A DNA stretch of 64,000 nucleotides, taken from NCBI RefSeq assembly GCF_021601625.1, contig NZ_BQHR01000004.1, positions 366,775-430,774 of the forward strand, given 5' to 3'. The number at the start of each line of letters is the position of its first letter. Within the stretch, counting starts at the first letter, position 1. The translations under genes were made by a program, and so were the position numbers. The DNA is from Pseudomonas paraglycinae (GTDB lineage: Bacteria; Pseudomonadota; Gammaproteobacteria; Pseudomonadales; Pseudomonadaceae). Below, piece by piece: positions 25,420-33,826 of this stretch. The notes under the pieces were generated by a model. That model saw only the letters and a program-made list of their open reading frames with translations. It was not told where the DNA came from and made no database searches.

Positions 25420-26525
25420 GGACGACTCCCGGCAACGGTCGCCGCATCAGGCACGGGCATTCTTACTGCTTCACCTTCGCGCAACAGGTGAGCGCCCAGC
25501 GCCACAATCTGTTCGCCAACCCGGAGATCGCCAGCGACTCGGGCCGAATCGTCGCTCAACCCCAGCACCTGAACCGGTCGCCAGGTCACGGTTGGCGGTG
25601 TCCCGGCGATGCCCCACACGCCAGGACCTTGACCCGCGTCGTAAAGCGCAACGATGGGCACTTGCAACGATGCGGCGGGTGTCGAACCCTCGGCGATTCT
25701 GAGGGTGACTGTCGAACCTATCGGCGCATTGGCCAACGCGCCTTCCAGTACATAGCGCGCCTCGAACGTACGCGTCGTGCGGTCCGCCGAATCCGAAAGC
25801 AACCTCAGTTTCGCGGTAACAGCACCCGAGGCGTCGCCATAGAGCGTGGCTTGCGCGGTGGATCCTGCTGCGGGGCGCAACGTCTCGGGCAAGTGCACGA
25901 TGGCCTCGCGCTGCCCTGCCCGCGCCAGCCGAACCACCGGTTGTCCAGGGCTGATGACTTGTCCGGGTTCGGCGAGTGTTTCCACCACAACGCCGTCGGC
26001 ATCGGCGACCAGCACCGCATAACCGGAAGCGTTGCGGGCAACGTCCGCCTGCGCTTCAGCGGCGCTGAGTTGCGCCTTGGCGGTATCTGCGGCGGCTTTG
26101 ATCTGATCGTAGGCCGATGCGGAAATGGCGCCGGCGCTGACCAGAGTGCGATAGCGGGCTTCGTCATCGGCTGTCTGCCTGGCCCGGGCCCGTGCGGCGA
26201 TGACCGACTCCTGCTGCGCGCGTGCCTGCAACCCCAGGTCGATGGGGTCGAGCCGCATCAGCGGCTGACCGCGTTTGACGCTCTGCCCCGTGTCAACCAG
26301 ACGCTCGAGCACCTTGCCCGAAACGCGAAACCCCAGATCGCCCTGAATGCGCGCCGTCACCACTCCCGTGAAGGTGCGAGAACCGTCAGCCGCAGCCTGA
26401 ACGGCGGTGAACCTGACCAGAGGCGCCTGTGTGCGCGGGTCTGCAGCGGATGAGGAATCACCGCACGCCGCCAGGGCGAGTGGCAACAGGCATGCGGCAA
26501 TAGGGGAAATTCGAAGCCGGCGCAT
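25416..26525 (-). CDS. RND efflux periplasmic adaptor (MFP) lipoprotein
   Basis: A 369-residue adaptor with a lipoprotein signal (SPIAACLLPLALAAC). The order is a lipoyl half-motif (DLGFRVSGKVLERLVDTGQSV-type, residues 65-85), an Ala/Gln-rich coiled coil (about 100-165), the second lipoyl half (ADADGVVVETLAEPGQVISPG), then beta-barrel and membrane-proximal domains. It bridges the RND pump to the outer-membrane channel. First gene of the leftward operon, it has operator-like site 1 (26570-26593) about 45 bp upstream of its start. Confidence 0.92.
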   Translation of the reverse strand: MRRLRISPIAACLLPLALAACGDSSSAADPRTQAPLVRFTAVQAAADGSRTFTGVVTARIQGDLGFRVSGKVLERLVDTGQSVKRGQPLMRLDPIDLGLQARAQQESVIAARARARQTADDEARYRTLVSAGAISASAYDQIKAAADTAKAQLSAAEAQADVARNASGYAVLVADADGVVVETLAEPGQVISPGQPVVRLARAGQREAIVHLPETLRPAAGSTAQATLYGDASGAVTAKLRLLSDSADRTTRTFEARYVLEGALANAPIGSTVTLRIAEGSTPAASLQVPIVALYDAGQGPGVWGIAGTPPTVTWRPVQVLGLSDDSARVAGDLRVGEQIVALGAHLLREGEAVRMPVPDAATVAGSRP

Positions 26526-26569
26526 AGGTTCACTTACTGAAATAGGATGATCATCATATTCTCATCTTT

Positions 26570-26593
26570 GTGACCAATATCGTCAACAGTCAC
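26570..26593. promoter_or_regulatory. TetR operator-like site 1 (adaptor-pump promoter)
   Basis: A 24-bp element starting GTGACCAAT and ending GTCAC. Outer bases are inverted (GTGAC...GTCAC). It shares spacing and half-site with sites 2 and 3. On the leftward strand TTGACG at about 26588-26583 overlaps it and may be the -35 of the adaptor gene. Confidence 0.65.
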
Positions 26594-26658
26594 ATTAAAT
26601 GAGGTATTCGACGCTCCAGTTTTATCATTTATACCGTGATTGCCTTTTCAAGCCTTAA

Positions 26659-26686
26659 TTGACACGTTGTGACCATTGCGTAATAT
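26659..26686 (+). promoter_or_regulatory. Sigma70 promoter of the outer-membrane-factor gene
   Basis: TTGACA (26659-26664), 16-bp spacer, TAATAT (26681-26686). Operator-like site 2 covers most of the spacer and the whole -10, so a bound repressor would block polymerase. Confidence 0.8.
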
Positions 26687-26692
26687 GGTCAC
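26669..26692. promoter_or_regulatory. TetR operator-like site 2 (outer-membrane-factor promoter)
   Basis: A near-ideal dyad: GTGACCAT, 8-bp centre, ATGGTCAC. It is the most symmetric of three related sites (26570, 26669, 28861) and overlaps the -10 of the downstream gene. Confidence 0.75.
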
Positions 26693-26715
26693 GAAAATCT
26701 CGTTAAGGAACGCCG

Positions 26716-28176
26716 ATGCCTCCCCTGCGCCCAATTGCTCTTTTGGTTACCGCCAGCCTCATGGCAGGTTGTGCGGTGGGTCCGGATTACCATCGTCCAG
26801 ATGCCCCGCTTTCAGATCATTACCTCGGGAAGTCTGCTGTCGAACCGCGATCAGGATCGACACCGGACAGCCTTGCCGCCTGGTGGGAAAGCTTTAACGA
26901 TCCGCTACTGAGCAACCTCATCGACCAGGCCTTGCAGCAGAATCTGGACCTGGCACAGGCATCAGCGCGCGTCACCCAGGCCAAGGCCGGACTGGGCGCC
27001 GCAAATGCAGCACTGCTGCCCTCGGCGAATATCAGCGCACAGGCGGCACGCGCTTATCAGTCCGTCGAGACACCACTGGGCCAAGTCTTGAATTCAACAC
27101 CCGGCTACGACCGTTACGGCAATGCCTACGAGGCCAATCTCGAGGCGGGCTGGGAAGTCGATGTCTTTGGCGGACTGCGCCGCGGGCGTGAGGCGGCACT
27201 GGCTGAGTATCAGGCCTCAGCAGCCGGTTTCACGGCGACGAGGCTGGCAATCGCTGCGCAAACAGCCGATATCTACATCACCCTGCGCGGATTACAGGCG
27301 CGGCTGGACATCGCCACCCGGCAAGTCGACACCCGGCGCGCATTGCTGGAGAAGGTTCAGTTGCTTTACGGCAAAGGGCTGGCCGCGGAGTATCAGGTGC
27401 GCCAGGCCGAGGGTGAGTTGTCGCAAGTCCAGGCGACCGTTCCGGTACTGCAAAGCGGTCTGGAGGCAGCCATGAATGCGATGGACGTGCTGCTCGGCAC
27501 GCCTCCCGGCACTCACCGCACGCAACTGGCACGTGAGGGCGAGATTCCCGATGTACCGTCGCTGACTGCGCTGGGCACACCTGCAGATCTGCTGCGGCGC
27601 AGACCGGACCTGATCGTCGCCGAACGCCGTCTCGCGGCCTCCAACGCGCGTATCGGTGAAGCGATTGCCGAGTACTACCCGAAATTTTCCCTCAGCGCCT
27701 TGCTCGGCAGCGCGACTGCCGTCTCCGGCGGCAATCTTTTCACCAGCGGCGCGAGCCAATCGAGCGCTGTCCTGGGTCTGCGCTGGAGGCTATTCGACTT
27801 CGGACGCATCAACGCCCGGATCGATCAGGCCAAAGGCCAGGAATCTGAAGCATTGGCCGCCTATCGCCAGTCGGTACTGCGCGCCACCGAAGATGTAGAG
27901 AACGCGCTGTCTTCACTGGTGAATCGGCAAACTCAGACCACCACCCTTACCGGCGGCGAAGCCGCGCTGACTCAAGCTCGCCAGTCCTCGTTCACCGCCT
28001 ATGAAAAAGGCACCGCCAGCCTGATCGATGTCCTGCACGCCGACGAAACACTGTTGCAGGCCTCCGACGCCAGAGCGCAAGCGCGGACCGAATCGGCCCG
28101 TGCGGCGGTAGCGGTGTTCAAGTCGCTGGGCGGGGGCTGGCAACCCACTGAATCACAACCTGTAGCGGCACGCTGA
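26716..28176 (+). CDS. Outer-membrane efflux channel lipoprotein (OprM/NodT family)
   Basis: 486 residues, lipoprotein signal with lipobox LMAGC, then CAVGPDYHRPD, the standard NodT-family opening. Two OEP repeats follow. Conserved motifs are WWESFNDPLLSNLI, the channel helices (LEAGWEVDVFGGLRRGREAA), GTPADLLRRRPDLIVAERRL and the C-terminal SLIDVLHADETLL...SLGGGW. It forms the trimeric exit duct. AAGGA precedes the ATG. It is transcribed divergently from its adaptor and pump genes rather than in series with them. Confidence 0.93.
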   Translation: MPPLRPIALLVTASLMAGCAVGPDYHRPDAPLSDHYLGKSAVEPRSGSTPDSLAAWWESFNDPLLSNLIDQALQQNLDLAQASARVTQAKAGLGAANAALLPSANISAQAARAYQSVETPLGQVLNSTPGYDRYGNAYEANLEAGWEVDVFGGLRRGREAALAEYQASAAGFTATRLAIAAQTADIYITLRGLQARLDIATRQVDTRRALLEKVQLLYGKGLAAEYQVRQAEGELSQVQATVPVLQSGLEAAMNAMDVLLGTPPGTHRTQLAREGEIPDVPSLTALGTPADLLRRRPDLIVAERRLAASNARIGEAIAEYYPKFSLSALLGSATAVSGGNLFTSGASQSSAVLGLRWRLFDFGRINARIDQAKGQESEALAAYRQSVLRATEDVENALSSLVNRQTQTTTLTGGEAALTQARQSSFTAYEKGTASLIDVLHADETLLQASDARAQARTESARAAVAVFKSLGGGWQPTESQPVAAR

Positions 28177-28201
28177 GCAGCACCACCAGATCGCTTTCAG
28201 G

Positions 28202-28822
28202 TCAGGGCATCAGGCTGCGCAGAATGAGGTTGGAGGTCAGCGTGGGCGCTACCTCGATAAAATCCAGATTGTGCTGCAGCAACAACGGATTGACGAAGGG
28301 ACGCAGGGCCAGATGAATCGCTTCGACGGTCTCGTCCAGCGGGGTCTTGCGCTCGAACTCTCCGAGCTCTCGCCCTTCACGCACGATGTCGAAGATAAAG
28401 CGCTTGATCTGCTCCTCATACACCTGAGCACATGGCCAACGCTCCGCTGCCGAGAATGCCGCGATGTCGTAGAGCTTGCGATCATTGAAGAACAGGTCCA
28501 CACCCGTGGCAATCACGGTCTTCACCAGCCGGCGGAAACGCTCGGTCGGCGAAATCCCCTCTGCGTTAACAGCCTGTTCGACCGCTGCAACCATTTGCCC
28601 CAGACAATTCGAGCAGATCGCTTCGCCGATCGCCTGCTTGGAATCAAAGAACTTATAGATGTACGCCTTGGAAAAACCGATGGCCCTGGCCAGATCGGAC
28701 ACCGTGGTTTTGCCATAGCCGTTTTGGCTGAAGTGTTCATTGGCTGCCGCGACAATCTGATCACGAATCTCGTGATCGACTGGGCCACGTGGGCCGGGCG
28801 AAGATATGGATGGCTGATTCAT
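28202..28822 (-). CDS. TetR-family repressor, probable regulator of the RND system
   Basis: 206 residues. N-terminal TetR HTH: IVAAANEHFSQNGYGKTTVS, then DLARAIGFSKAYIYKFFDSK (residues about 24-63). The C-terminal ligand domain contains YDIAAFSAAERWPCAQVYEEQI. It converges with the channel gene (26 bp between stops). A 24-bp dyad (28861-28884) lies 38 bp upstream of its start and is nearly the same as two sites in the pump/channel intergenic region. It probably represses both pump promoters and itself (inference from site distribution). Confidence 0.9.
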   Translation of the reverse strand: MNQPSISSPGPRGPVDHEIRDQIVAAANEHFSQNGYGKTTVSDLARAIGFSKAYIYKFFDSKQAIGEAICSNCLGQMVAAVEQAVNAEGISPTERFRRLVKTVIATGVDLFFNDRKLYDIAAFSAAERWPCAQVYEEQIKRFIFDIVREGRELGEFERKTPLDETVEAIHLALRPFVNPLLLQHNLDFIEVAPTLTSNLILRSLMP

Positions 28823-28860
28823 GGGCGTAGCTTACTCACCCTGTCGAGGTCTTACAAATC

Positions 28861-28884
28861 GTGACCAATAGACTACATATTCAC
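28861..28884. promoter_or_regulatory. TetR operator-like site 3 (autoregulation)
   Basis: Begins GTGACCAAT and ends ATTCAC; same 24-bp length as sites 1 and 2. It lies directly upstream of the leftward tetR gene. Confidence 0.65.
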
Positions 28885-28945
28885 GAAAAACGGCTGTCTG
28901 AAACGGGCTGACGTTCAAGTCATCGAACAGGGTGGATCGGCCCTT

Positions 28946-29542
28946 CTACGGCGTTTCCACTTCATCGACCGGCAACACCGGCAATGAAGCAAACATTTCG
29001 GCGCGGCATACCTCAAGGATTTCATCCGCCAAGGCGGAATCATCCGGACAGGCGCGTGACAAGACAATTGCGCCGACCGCACGCGACAGCAAGTCGATCA
29101 TTTTCCTTCTTCCCTCACCCTCCGCGGCATCCGGCCCTGTCGGATATTTTTCCCCCAGAGTTTGCAGGGTGCGTTCAATGCCTTCGGCAAACGTGGCTTT
29201 CACATCGTCCGACTGACGCGCCGCGTCGCCACACAGTGCGGCCATCGTGCAACCGCTGCCGCGTCCGTCGCGATGTTCTCGATTCACGTAGACGTTGATG
29301 AAACCGGGCACGTCGAGCGCCTGGGCGCCGGTCAACGATTTGCCAAGACTGCAGGCCGAGGCTTCGGCCATCAGGTCAGCCTTCGAGCCGAAGTGCTTGT
29401 AGAAGCCTCCATGGGTGAAACCGGCAGCCGCCATGAGATCCGCCACACCGACGCCGTCAAAGCCACGCTCACGGAACAGCTCTGAGGCCGTCTCAACGAT
29501 GTGTTCTCGATTGGCCTGCGCCTGGGCCTTGGTCACTCTCAC
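28946..29542 (-). CDS. TetR-family regulator of the adjacent reductase cluster
   Basis: 198 residues from a GTG at 29542, chosen because GAGGT lies 7 nt upstream and the family usually begins M-R-V-x-K-A-Q. An ATG at 29602 would add 20 residues with no ribosome site. HTH: IVETASELFRERGFDGVGVA, DLMAAAGFTHGGFYKHFGSK. The central GSGCTMAALCGDAARQ segment with two cysteines is typical of NemR/AcuR-like repressors that sense electrophiles. It is divergent from an old-yellow-enzyme gene, with 149 bp between starts, and is its likely regulator (inference). Confidence 0.85.
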   Translation of the reverse strand: MRVTKAQAQANREHIVETASELFRERGFDGVGVADLMAAAGFTHGGFYKHFGSKADLMAEASACSLGKSLTGAQALDVPGFINVYVNREHRDGRGSGCTMAALCGDAARQSDDVKATFAEGIERTLQTLGEKYPTGPDAAEGEGRRKMIDLLSRAVGAIVLSRACPDDSALADEILEVCRAEMFASLPVLPVDEVETP

Positions 29543-29691
29543 GTGCAATACCTCGCGTTTAGCGGTAATTCCTGCGTCCGATGATACATAGATGTCGGCC
29601 ATAATCAAAACCGTTGACAGTTTAGATTTCGATCATCATCCTAATTTCACACCCCACCGATCTCCATCAACGGGCACGGAAGATTCATCAG

Positions 29692-30792
29692 ATGACCAAA
29701 CAGACTCTGTTCACCCCTTACACGCTAGGCAGTCTCACGTTGTCGAACCGCGTTGTTCTCGCACCGCTGACACGCAACCGCGCAGGCCAGGGCTTTGTCC
29801 CCAGCGAATTCGCGGCCGCCTATTACAGCCAACGCGCCAGCGCCGGTTTGCTGATCAGCGAAGCGACGCAGATTTCCCGACAGGGCCAGGGTTATCAGGA
29901 CACCCCCGGGATCTACACCCAGGCACAGATTGACGGTTGGCGCACAGTCACTGATGCCGTCCACGCCAAGGGCGGAAAAATCTTCCTGCAGCTGTGGCAT
30001 GTCGGCCGCGTCTCACACGTTGACCTGCAAGAAAACGGCGCCGCACCGGTGGCCCCTTCTGCGCTGCGTGCCGCGACCAAAGTGTTCGTCAACAACCGCT
30101 TTGAAGACGTCTCCGAACCCCGCGCCCTGGAAACCAGCGAACTGCCGGGGATCGTCTCCGATTTCCGCCAGGCTGCGGCCAACGCAGTCGCCGCCGGGTT
30201 CGATGGCGTGGAAATTCACGGTGCAAACGGCTATTTGCTGGATCAATTCCTCAAGGACAACGCCAATCGGCGAACCGACGCTTACGGCGGCTCGATAGAA
30301 AATCGTGCGCGTCTGCTGCTCGAAGTGACGGCGGCTGTCATCAACGAGATCGGCGCGGATCGCACCGGTGTGCGTCTGTCTCCCGTGTCGCCGGCCAACG
30401 GCGTGGCCAGCAGCGATCCGCAGGCGCAATTCAATTACGTCGTCGAGCAACTCGACGCCCTCGGCGTGGTTTACCTGCACGTGGTCGAAGGCGCGACCGG
30501 CGGCCCGCGTGACGTAGCCCCCTTCGATTTCGGCGCCCTGCGCCAGCGCTTCAAAAACACCTATATCGCCAACAACGGCTATGACCTCGACCTGGCGAAC
30601 GCGCGGCTCGCCGAAGACCAGGCCGACCTGATCGCCTTCGGTCGCCCGTTCATTGGCAACCCGGATCTGGTGGAGCGCCTCAAGCAGGGCGCGCCGCTGT
30701 CCGCGTTCAATCCCGCCACCCTCTACGGCGGCGGCGCGGCGGGCTACATCGACTACCCGACGCTGGCTGAATCGAGCGTCAGCGCAAGCTGA
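29692..30792 (+). CDS. Alkene reductase, old yellow enzyme family (NemA/XenB-like)
   Basis: A 366-residue FMN TIM barrel. NRVVLAPLTRNRAGQGFVPS and ISEATQISRQGQGY come first, then FLQLWHVGRVSH. The substrate-activating His/Asn pair is in EIHGANGYLLDQFLKD, followed by NRRTDAYGGSIENRAR and the FMN phosphate site AFGRPFIGNPDL. It reduces activated C=C bonds of quinones, enones, maleimides or nitro compounds with NAD(P)H. It is the first gene of a rightward cluster with SDR, hydrolase and quinone-reductase genes. A TTGACA at 29615-29620 could be its -35. A paralogue lies at 52670. Confidence 0.93.
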   Translation: MTKQTLFTPYTLGSLTLSNRVVLAPLTRNRAGQGFVPSEFAAAYYSQRASAGLLISEATQISRQGQGYQDTPGIYTQAQIDGWRTVTDAVHAKGGKIFLQLWHVGRVSHVDLQENGAAPVAPSALRAATKVFVNNRFEDVSEPRALETSELPGIVSDFRQAAANAVAAGFDGVEIHGANGYLLDQFLKDNANRRTDAYGGSIENRARLLLEVTAAVINEIGADRTGVRLSPVSPANGVASSDPQAQFNYVVEQLDALGVVYLHVVEGATGGPRDVAPFDFGALRQRFKNTYIANNGYDLDLANARLAEDQADLIAFGRPFIGNPDLVERLKQGAPLSAFNPATLYGGGAAGYIDYPTLAESSVSAS

Positions 30793-30831
30793 GCGCGTTC
30801 CGTTTCTCACCTCCTGAAAGAGAGATACCCC

Positions 30832-31620
30832 ATGAGCACTCGCCCTACTGTTCTCATCACTGGCGCCTCCACCGGCATTGGCGCCGTCTATGCCGAACGC
30901 TTCGCCAAACGTGGTCACGATCTGGTACTGGTCGCCCGCGATCAGGATCGCCTGGACGCACTGGCAGCGCGCTTGCGCAGCGGGCACGACGTCGCCGTCG
31001 ATGTTATCCCGGCGGACCTGACCCAACTCGCCGATCTGACCACCGTTGAAAGCCGCCTGCGCGACGACGCCCGCATCGGCATTCTCGTCAATAACGCCGG
31101 CGCCGCGCTGTCCGGCCACTTCGTCGACCAAAGCACCGACAGCGTCGCGCAACTGGTGGCCCTCAACACCACGGCGCTGGTGCGGCTCGCCAGCGCCATC
31201 GCCCCACGCCTGGCCAAGGCCGGCGACGGCGCAATCATCAACATCGGTTCGGTGGTGGGCCTGGCGCCGGAGTTCGGCATGAGCGTCTACGGTGCGACCA
31301 AGGCCTTCGTGCTGTTCCTGTCTCAGGGCCTGAGCCTGGAACTCTCGCCTCAGGGCGTCTACGTGCAGGCCGTGTTGCCCGCCGCCACCCGCACGGAAAT
31401 CTGGGACCGCTCCGGCGTCGACATCAATACCCTGAGCGAAATCATGGAAGTGGGTGATCTGGTGGATGCCGCACTGGTCGGTTTCGATCGTCGCGAACCT
31501 GTGACCATCCCGCCGCTGCACGAAGCCGAGCGCTGGGATGACCTGCAGGGCGCACGCCAGGGCCTGCTGGGGCAAATCCGCCAGTCTGCGGTTGCCCAAC
31601 GCTACCAGACGCCACAGTGA
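30832..31620 (+). CDS. Short-chain dehydrogenase/reductase
   Basis: A 262-residue classical SDR: TGASTGIGAVYAERF (cofactor loop), PADLTQ, NNAGAAL, the catalytic Ser in NIGSVVGLAPEFG, and YGATK. LVARD after the second strand suggests NADP preference. The substrate is unknown. It begins 39 bp after the alkene reductase with AGAGAG-type ribosome site (GAAAGAGAG), so it is probably in the same transcript. Confidence 0.9.
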   Translation: MSTRPTVLITGASTGIGAVYAERFAKRGHDLVLVARDQDRLDALAARLRSGHDVAVDVIPADLTQLADLTTVESRLRDDARIGILVNNAGAALSGHFVDQSTDSVAQLVALNTTALVRLASAIAPRLAKAGDGAIINIGSVVGLAPEFGMSVYGATKAFVLFLSQGLSLELSPQGVYVQAVLPAATRTEIWDRSGVDINTLSEIMEVGDLVDAALVGFDRREPVTIPPLHEAERWDDLQGARQGLLGQIRQSAVAQRYQTPQ

Positions 31621-31702
31621 TTTTTTGCTAGCGAGCATTCGCGCCGGGTTCGATGCAGGCACATGGCATTGCATCGCATCCTGCCGGCTTGCCGGAGTGA
31701 CA

Positions 31703-32572
31703 ATGAGTTCAATGCAGACAAATTCCCGCTCGGGTTCGCCGACGTCATTCATCGACGCGGCGAACCAGTCGATCACGGTCAACGGCATTCCCTTCGCCTA
31801 CCGCGACACCGGGCCCGCAACCGGCGTGCCCCTCGTGCTGTTCAATCATTGGGGCGCGGTGCTGGACAACTTCGACCCCGCGATCATCGATGGCTTGGCG
31901 CAAACCAGACGCGTCATCACCACCGACTATCGCGGCATCGGCAACTCGGGTGGAACCGCGCCACTGACGGTGGGTGAAATGGCCGACGATGCCATCCAGC
32001 TGATCAGGGCGCTGGGGCTGAAAACCGTGGATGTGCTCGGATTTTCCCTCGGGGGTTTCGTCGCTCAGGACATTGCCCTCAAGGCGCCTGACTTGGTACG
32101 CCGGTTGATTCTGACCGGTACTGGACCGGCGGGCGGCACCGGCATCGACGAGGTCGGCACAGTGTCATGGCCATTGATCCTCAAAGGCTTGCTGACCCTG
32201 CGCGATCCCAAGTTCTACCTTTTCTTCACCTCGTCGGCCAATGGGCGACGGTCTGCCTCGCAGTATTTACGACGCCTCAAGGCACGCAAGAACAATCGCG
32301 ACAAGGGCCCGACACCCCGCGCCTTCCTGCGGCAATTGAAAGCCATCACGGCGTGGGGCAAACAACCGCGGCAAGCGCTTGGGCGCTTGCACACACCGAC
32401 GCTGGTCGTCAACGGCGACAACGACATCATGGTGCCCAGCGTTAACTCGTTTGAACTGGCCAGGCTTATCCCCGACGCACAGTTGGTGATTTATGAGGAT
32501 GCCGGGCACGGCGGGATTTTCCAGCATCACGCCGACTTTGTGGCCAAGGCGCAGGCGTTTCTCGATGCTTGA
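31703..32572 (+). CDS. Alpha/beta hydrolase
   Basis: 289 residues from ATG 31703 (GGAG 7 nt upstream). Features: VLFNHWGAVLDNFDP (oxyanion region), TTDYRGIGNSGG, the nucleophile elbow GFSLGG, the acid in VNGDNDIMVP and the His in DAGHGGIF. It is similar to haloperoxidase/esterase-like hydrolases. It is third in the reductase cluster, 82 bp after the SDR. A longer frame starting at 31538 overlaps the SDR and is unlikely. Confidence 0.88.
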   Translation: MSSMQTNSRSGSPTSFIDAANQSITVNGIPFAYRDTGPATGVPLVLFNHWGAVLDNFDPAIIDGLAQTRRVITTDYRGIGNSGGTAPLTVGEMADDAIQLIRALGLKTVDVLGFSLGGFVAQDIALKAPDLVRRLILTGTGPAGGTGIDEVGTVSWPLILKGLLTLRDPKFYLFFTSSANGRRSASQYLRRLKARKNNRDKGPTPRAFLRQLKAITAWGKQPRQALGRLHTPTLVVNGDNDIMVPSVNSFELARLIPDAQLVIYEDAGHGGIFQHHADFVAKAQAFLDA

Positions 32573-32639
32573 TCACGTCACGCAGCAACACCGCAACCCA
32601 CCGACTCCCCTCCGTACAACCAGCAAGAGCCGCACCACG

Positions 32640-33638
32640 ATGAAAGCATTTCTGATTGATGGCTATGGCAAGAACCCCGGACGCATTGGCGAAGCACCCG
32701 CCCCTGCAGTCGGTGCCCACGACATCTTGATCGAGGTCCATGCGAGCAGTGTCAACGTGCTGGATTCGAAGATCAGCAAAGGCGAGTTCAAGCTGATCCT
32801 GCCCTACGCCTTTCCGTTGATATTGGGCAATGACCTGGCGGGTGTCGTGGTTGAAGTCGGCCCGCAGGTGACACGCTTCAAACCGGGAGACGAGGTATAC
32901 GCTCGCCCGCCCGAAGCGCGGATCGGGACGTTCGCCCAATTGATCGCCGTGAACGAAAACGCGGTTGCCCTGAAACCCGCCAATACCGACATGGCGCAAG
33001 CCGCATCCCTGCCCTTGGTTGCACTGACCGCCTGGCAAGTACTGGTTGAAACCGCCCGGCTGCAAAAGGGCCAGAAAGTGCTGATTCACGCGGGCTCCGG
33101 CGGCGTCGGCAGCATTGCCATTCAGCTTGCCAAACACCTCGGTGCGTTTGTCGCCACAACCACCAGTACCGCCAATGTCGAATGGGTCAAGGCGCTGGGG
33201 GCCGATCTAGTCATCGACTATAAACAGCAGAACTTCGAAAATGTGCTGCGTGACTACGACGTGGTGCTGAACAGCCTTGGCGCCGACGTGCTGGAGAAAT
33301 CACTCGCGGTCCTGAAACCCGGTGGTCAACTCATTTCCATCTCAGGCCCACCCACTGTGCAGTTCGCGAGGGAGCAAGGATTGTCCTGGCCATTGCAGCA
33401 AGTCATGCACCTGCTGAGCCTTGGCATTCGTCGCAAAGCGCGCAAGCAGGATGTCAGCTACGCGTTCGTGTTCATGCGGGCCAATGGCGCTCAACTGCAA
33501 CACATCACCGCGCTCGTTGAGGACGGAATCATCAAACCTGTGGTTGATCGCTCCTTCCCCTTTGAATCAACGGCCGAGGCATTGAAGTACGTTGAGCGGG
33601 GACGCGCCAAGGGCAAGGTCGTTGTTGCGCTCAAATGA
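32640..33638 (+). CDS. NAD(P)-dependent quinone-reductase-like oxidoreductase (MDR family)
   Basis: 332 residues: a GroES-like domain (KAFLIDGYGKNPG, SSVNVLDSKISKG, LGNDLAGVVVEVG) then a Rossmann fold (IHAGSGGVGSIAIQLAKHLG). Zinc ligands are absent, as in quinone reductases and enoyl reductases. ATG 32640 is used because the family's MKAF start is there; an ATG at 32565 would overlap the hydrolase gene. Its stop overlaps the start of a 56-residue gene. Together with OYE, SDR and hydrolase it suggests handling of reactive carbonyls or quinones. Confidence 0.9.
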   Translation: MKAFLIDGYGKNPGRIGEAPAPAVGAHDILIEVHASSVNVLDSKISKGEFKLILPYAFPLILGNDLAGVVVEVGPQVTRFKPGDEVYARPPEARIGTFAQLIAVNENAVALKPANTDMAQAASLPLVALTAWQVLVETARLQKGQKVLIHAGSGGVGSIAIQLAKHLGAFVATTTSTANVEWVKALGADLVIDYKQQNFENVLRDYDVVLNSLGADVLEKSLAVLKPGGQLISISGPPTVQFAREQGLSWPLQQVMHLLSLGIRRKARKQDVSYAFVFMRANGAQLQHITALVEDGIIKPVVDRSFPFESTAEALKYVERGRAKGKVVVALK

Positions 33639-33805
33639 CCACGCCGCCTGTTCCTGAATCGAACGTAGACACTGCACACCCTTTACTGCTGGAGCGGCCC
33701 TCAGCCGAAGTGATTTCGCCAGAGGAGCAGCAAGCGCTTCAACCGGATGATGTGCAGGTTCAACCGCCCGTTATCGTTTGGCGCAGTTTGATGCTTGAGC
33801 CATAA
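33635..33805 (+). CDS. Small coupled protein, unknown
   Basis: A 56-residue frame whose ATG overlaps the previous stop as ATGA (33635-33638), the classic coupling arrangement. Codons are Pseudomonas-like throughout. The product is Pro/Glu/Gln-rich and acidic (LLLERPSAEVISPEEQQALQ), with a hydrophobic, tryptophan-containing end (PPVIVWRSLMLEP). No signal or membrane helix and no family is recognised. It ends 21 bp before the convergent MFS gene stops. It could be a small accessory protein of the cluster or a chance frame. Confidence 0.45.
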   Translation: MTTPPVPESNVDTAHPLLLERPSAEVISPEEQQALQPDDVQVQPPVIVWRSLMLEP

Positions 33806-33826
33806 GGAAGGTTGCAGGTGATCTCG

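Noticed and set aside
30013-31788. 591-codon open frame antisense to the OYE/SDR/hydrolase genes
   Set aside because: Covers three recognisable sense genes and has no family motif.
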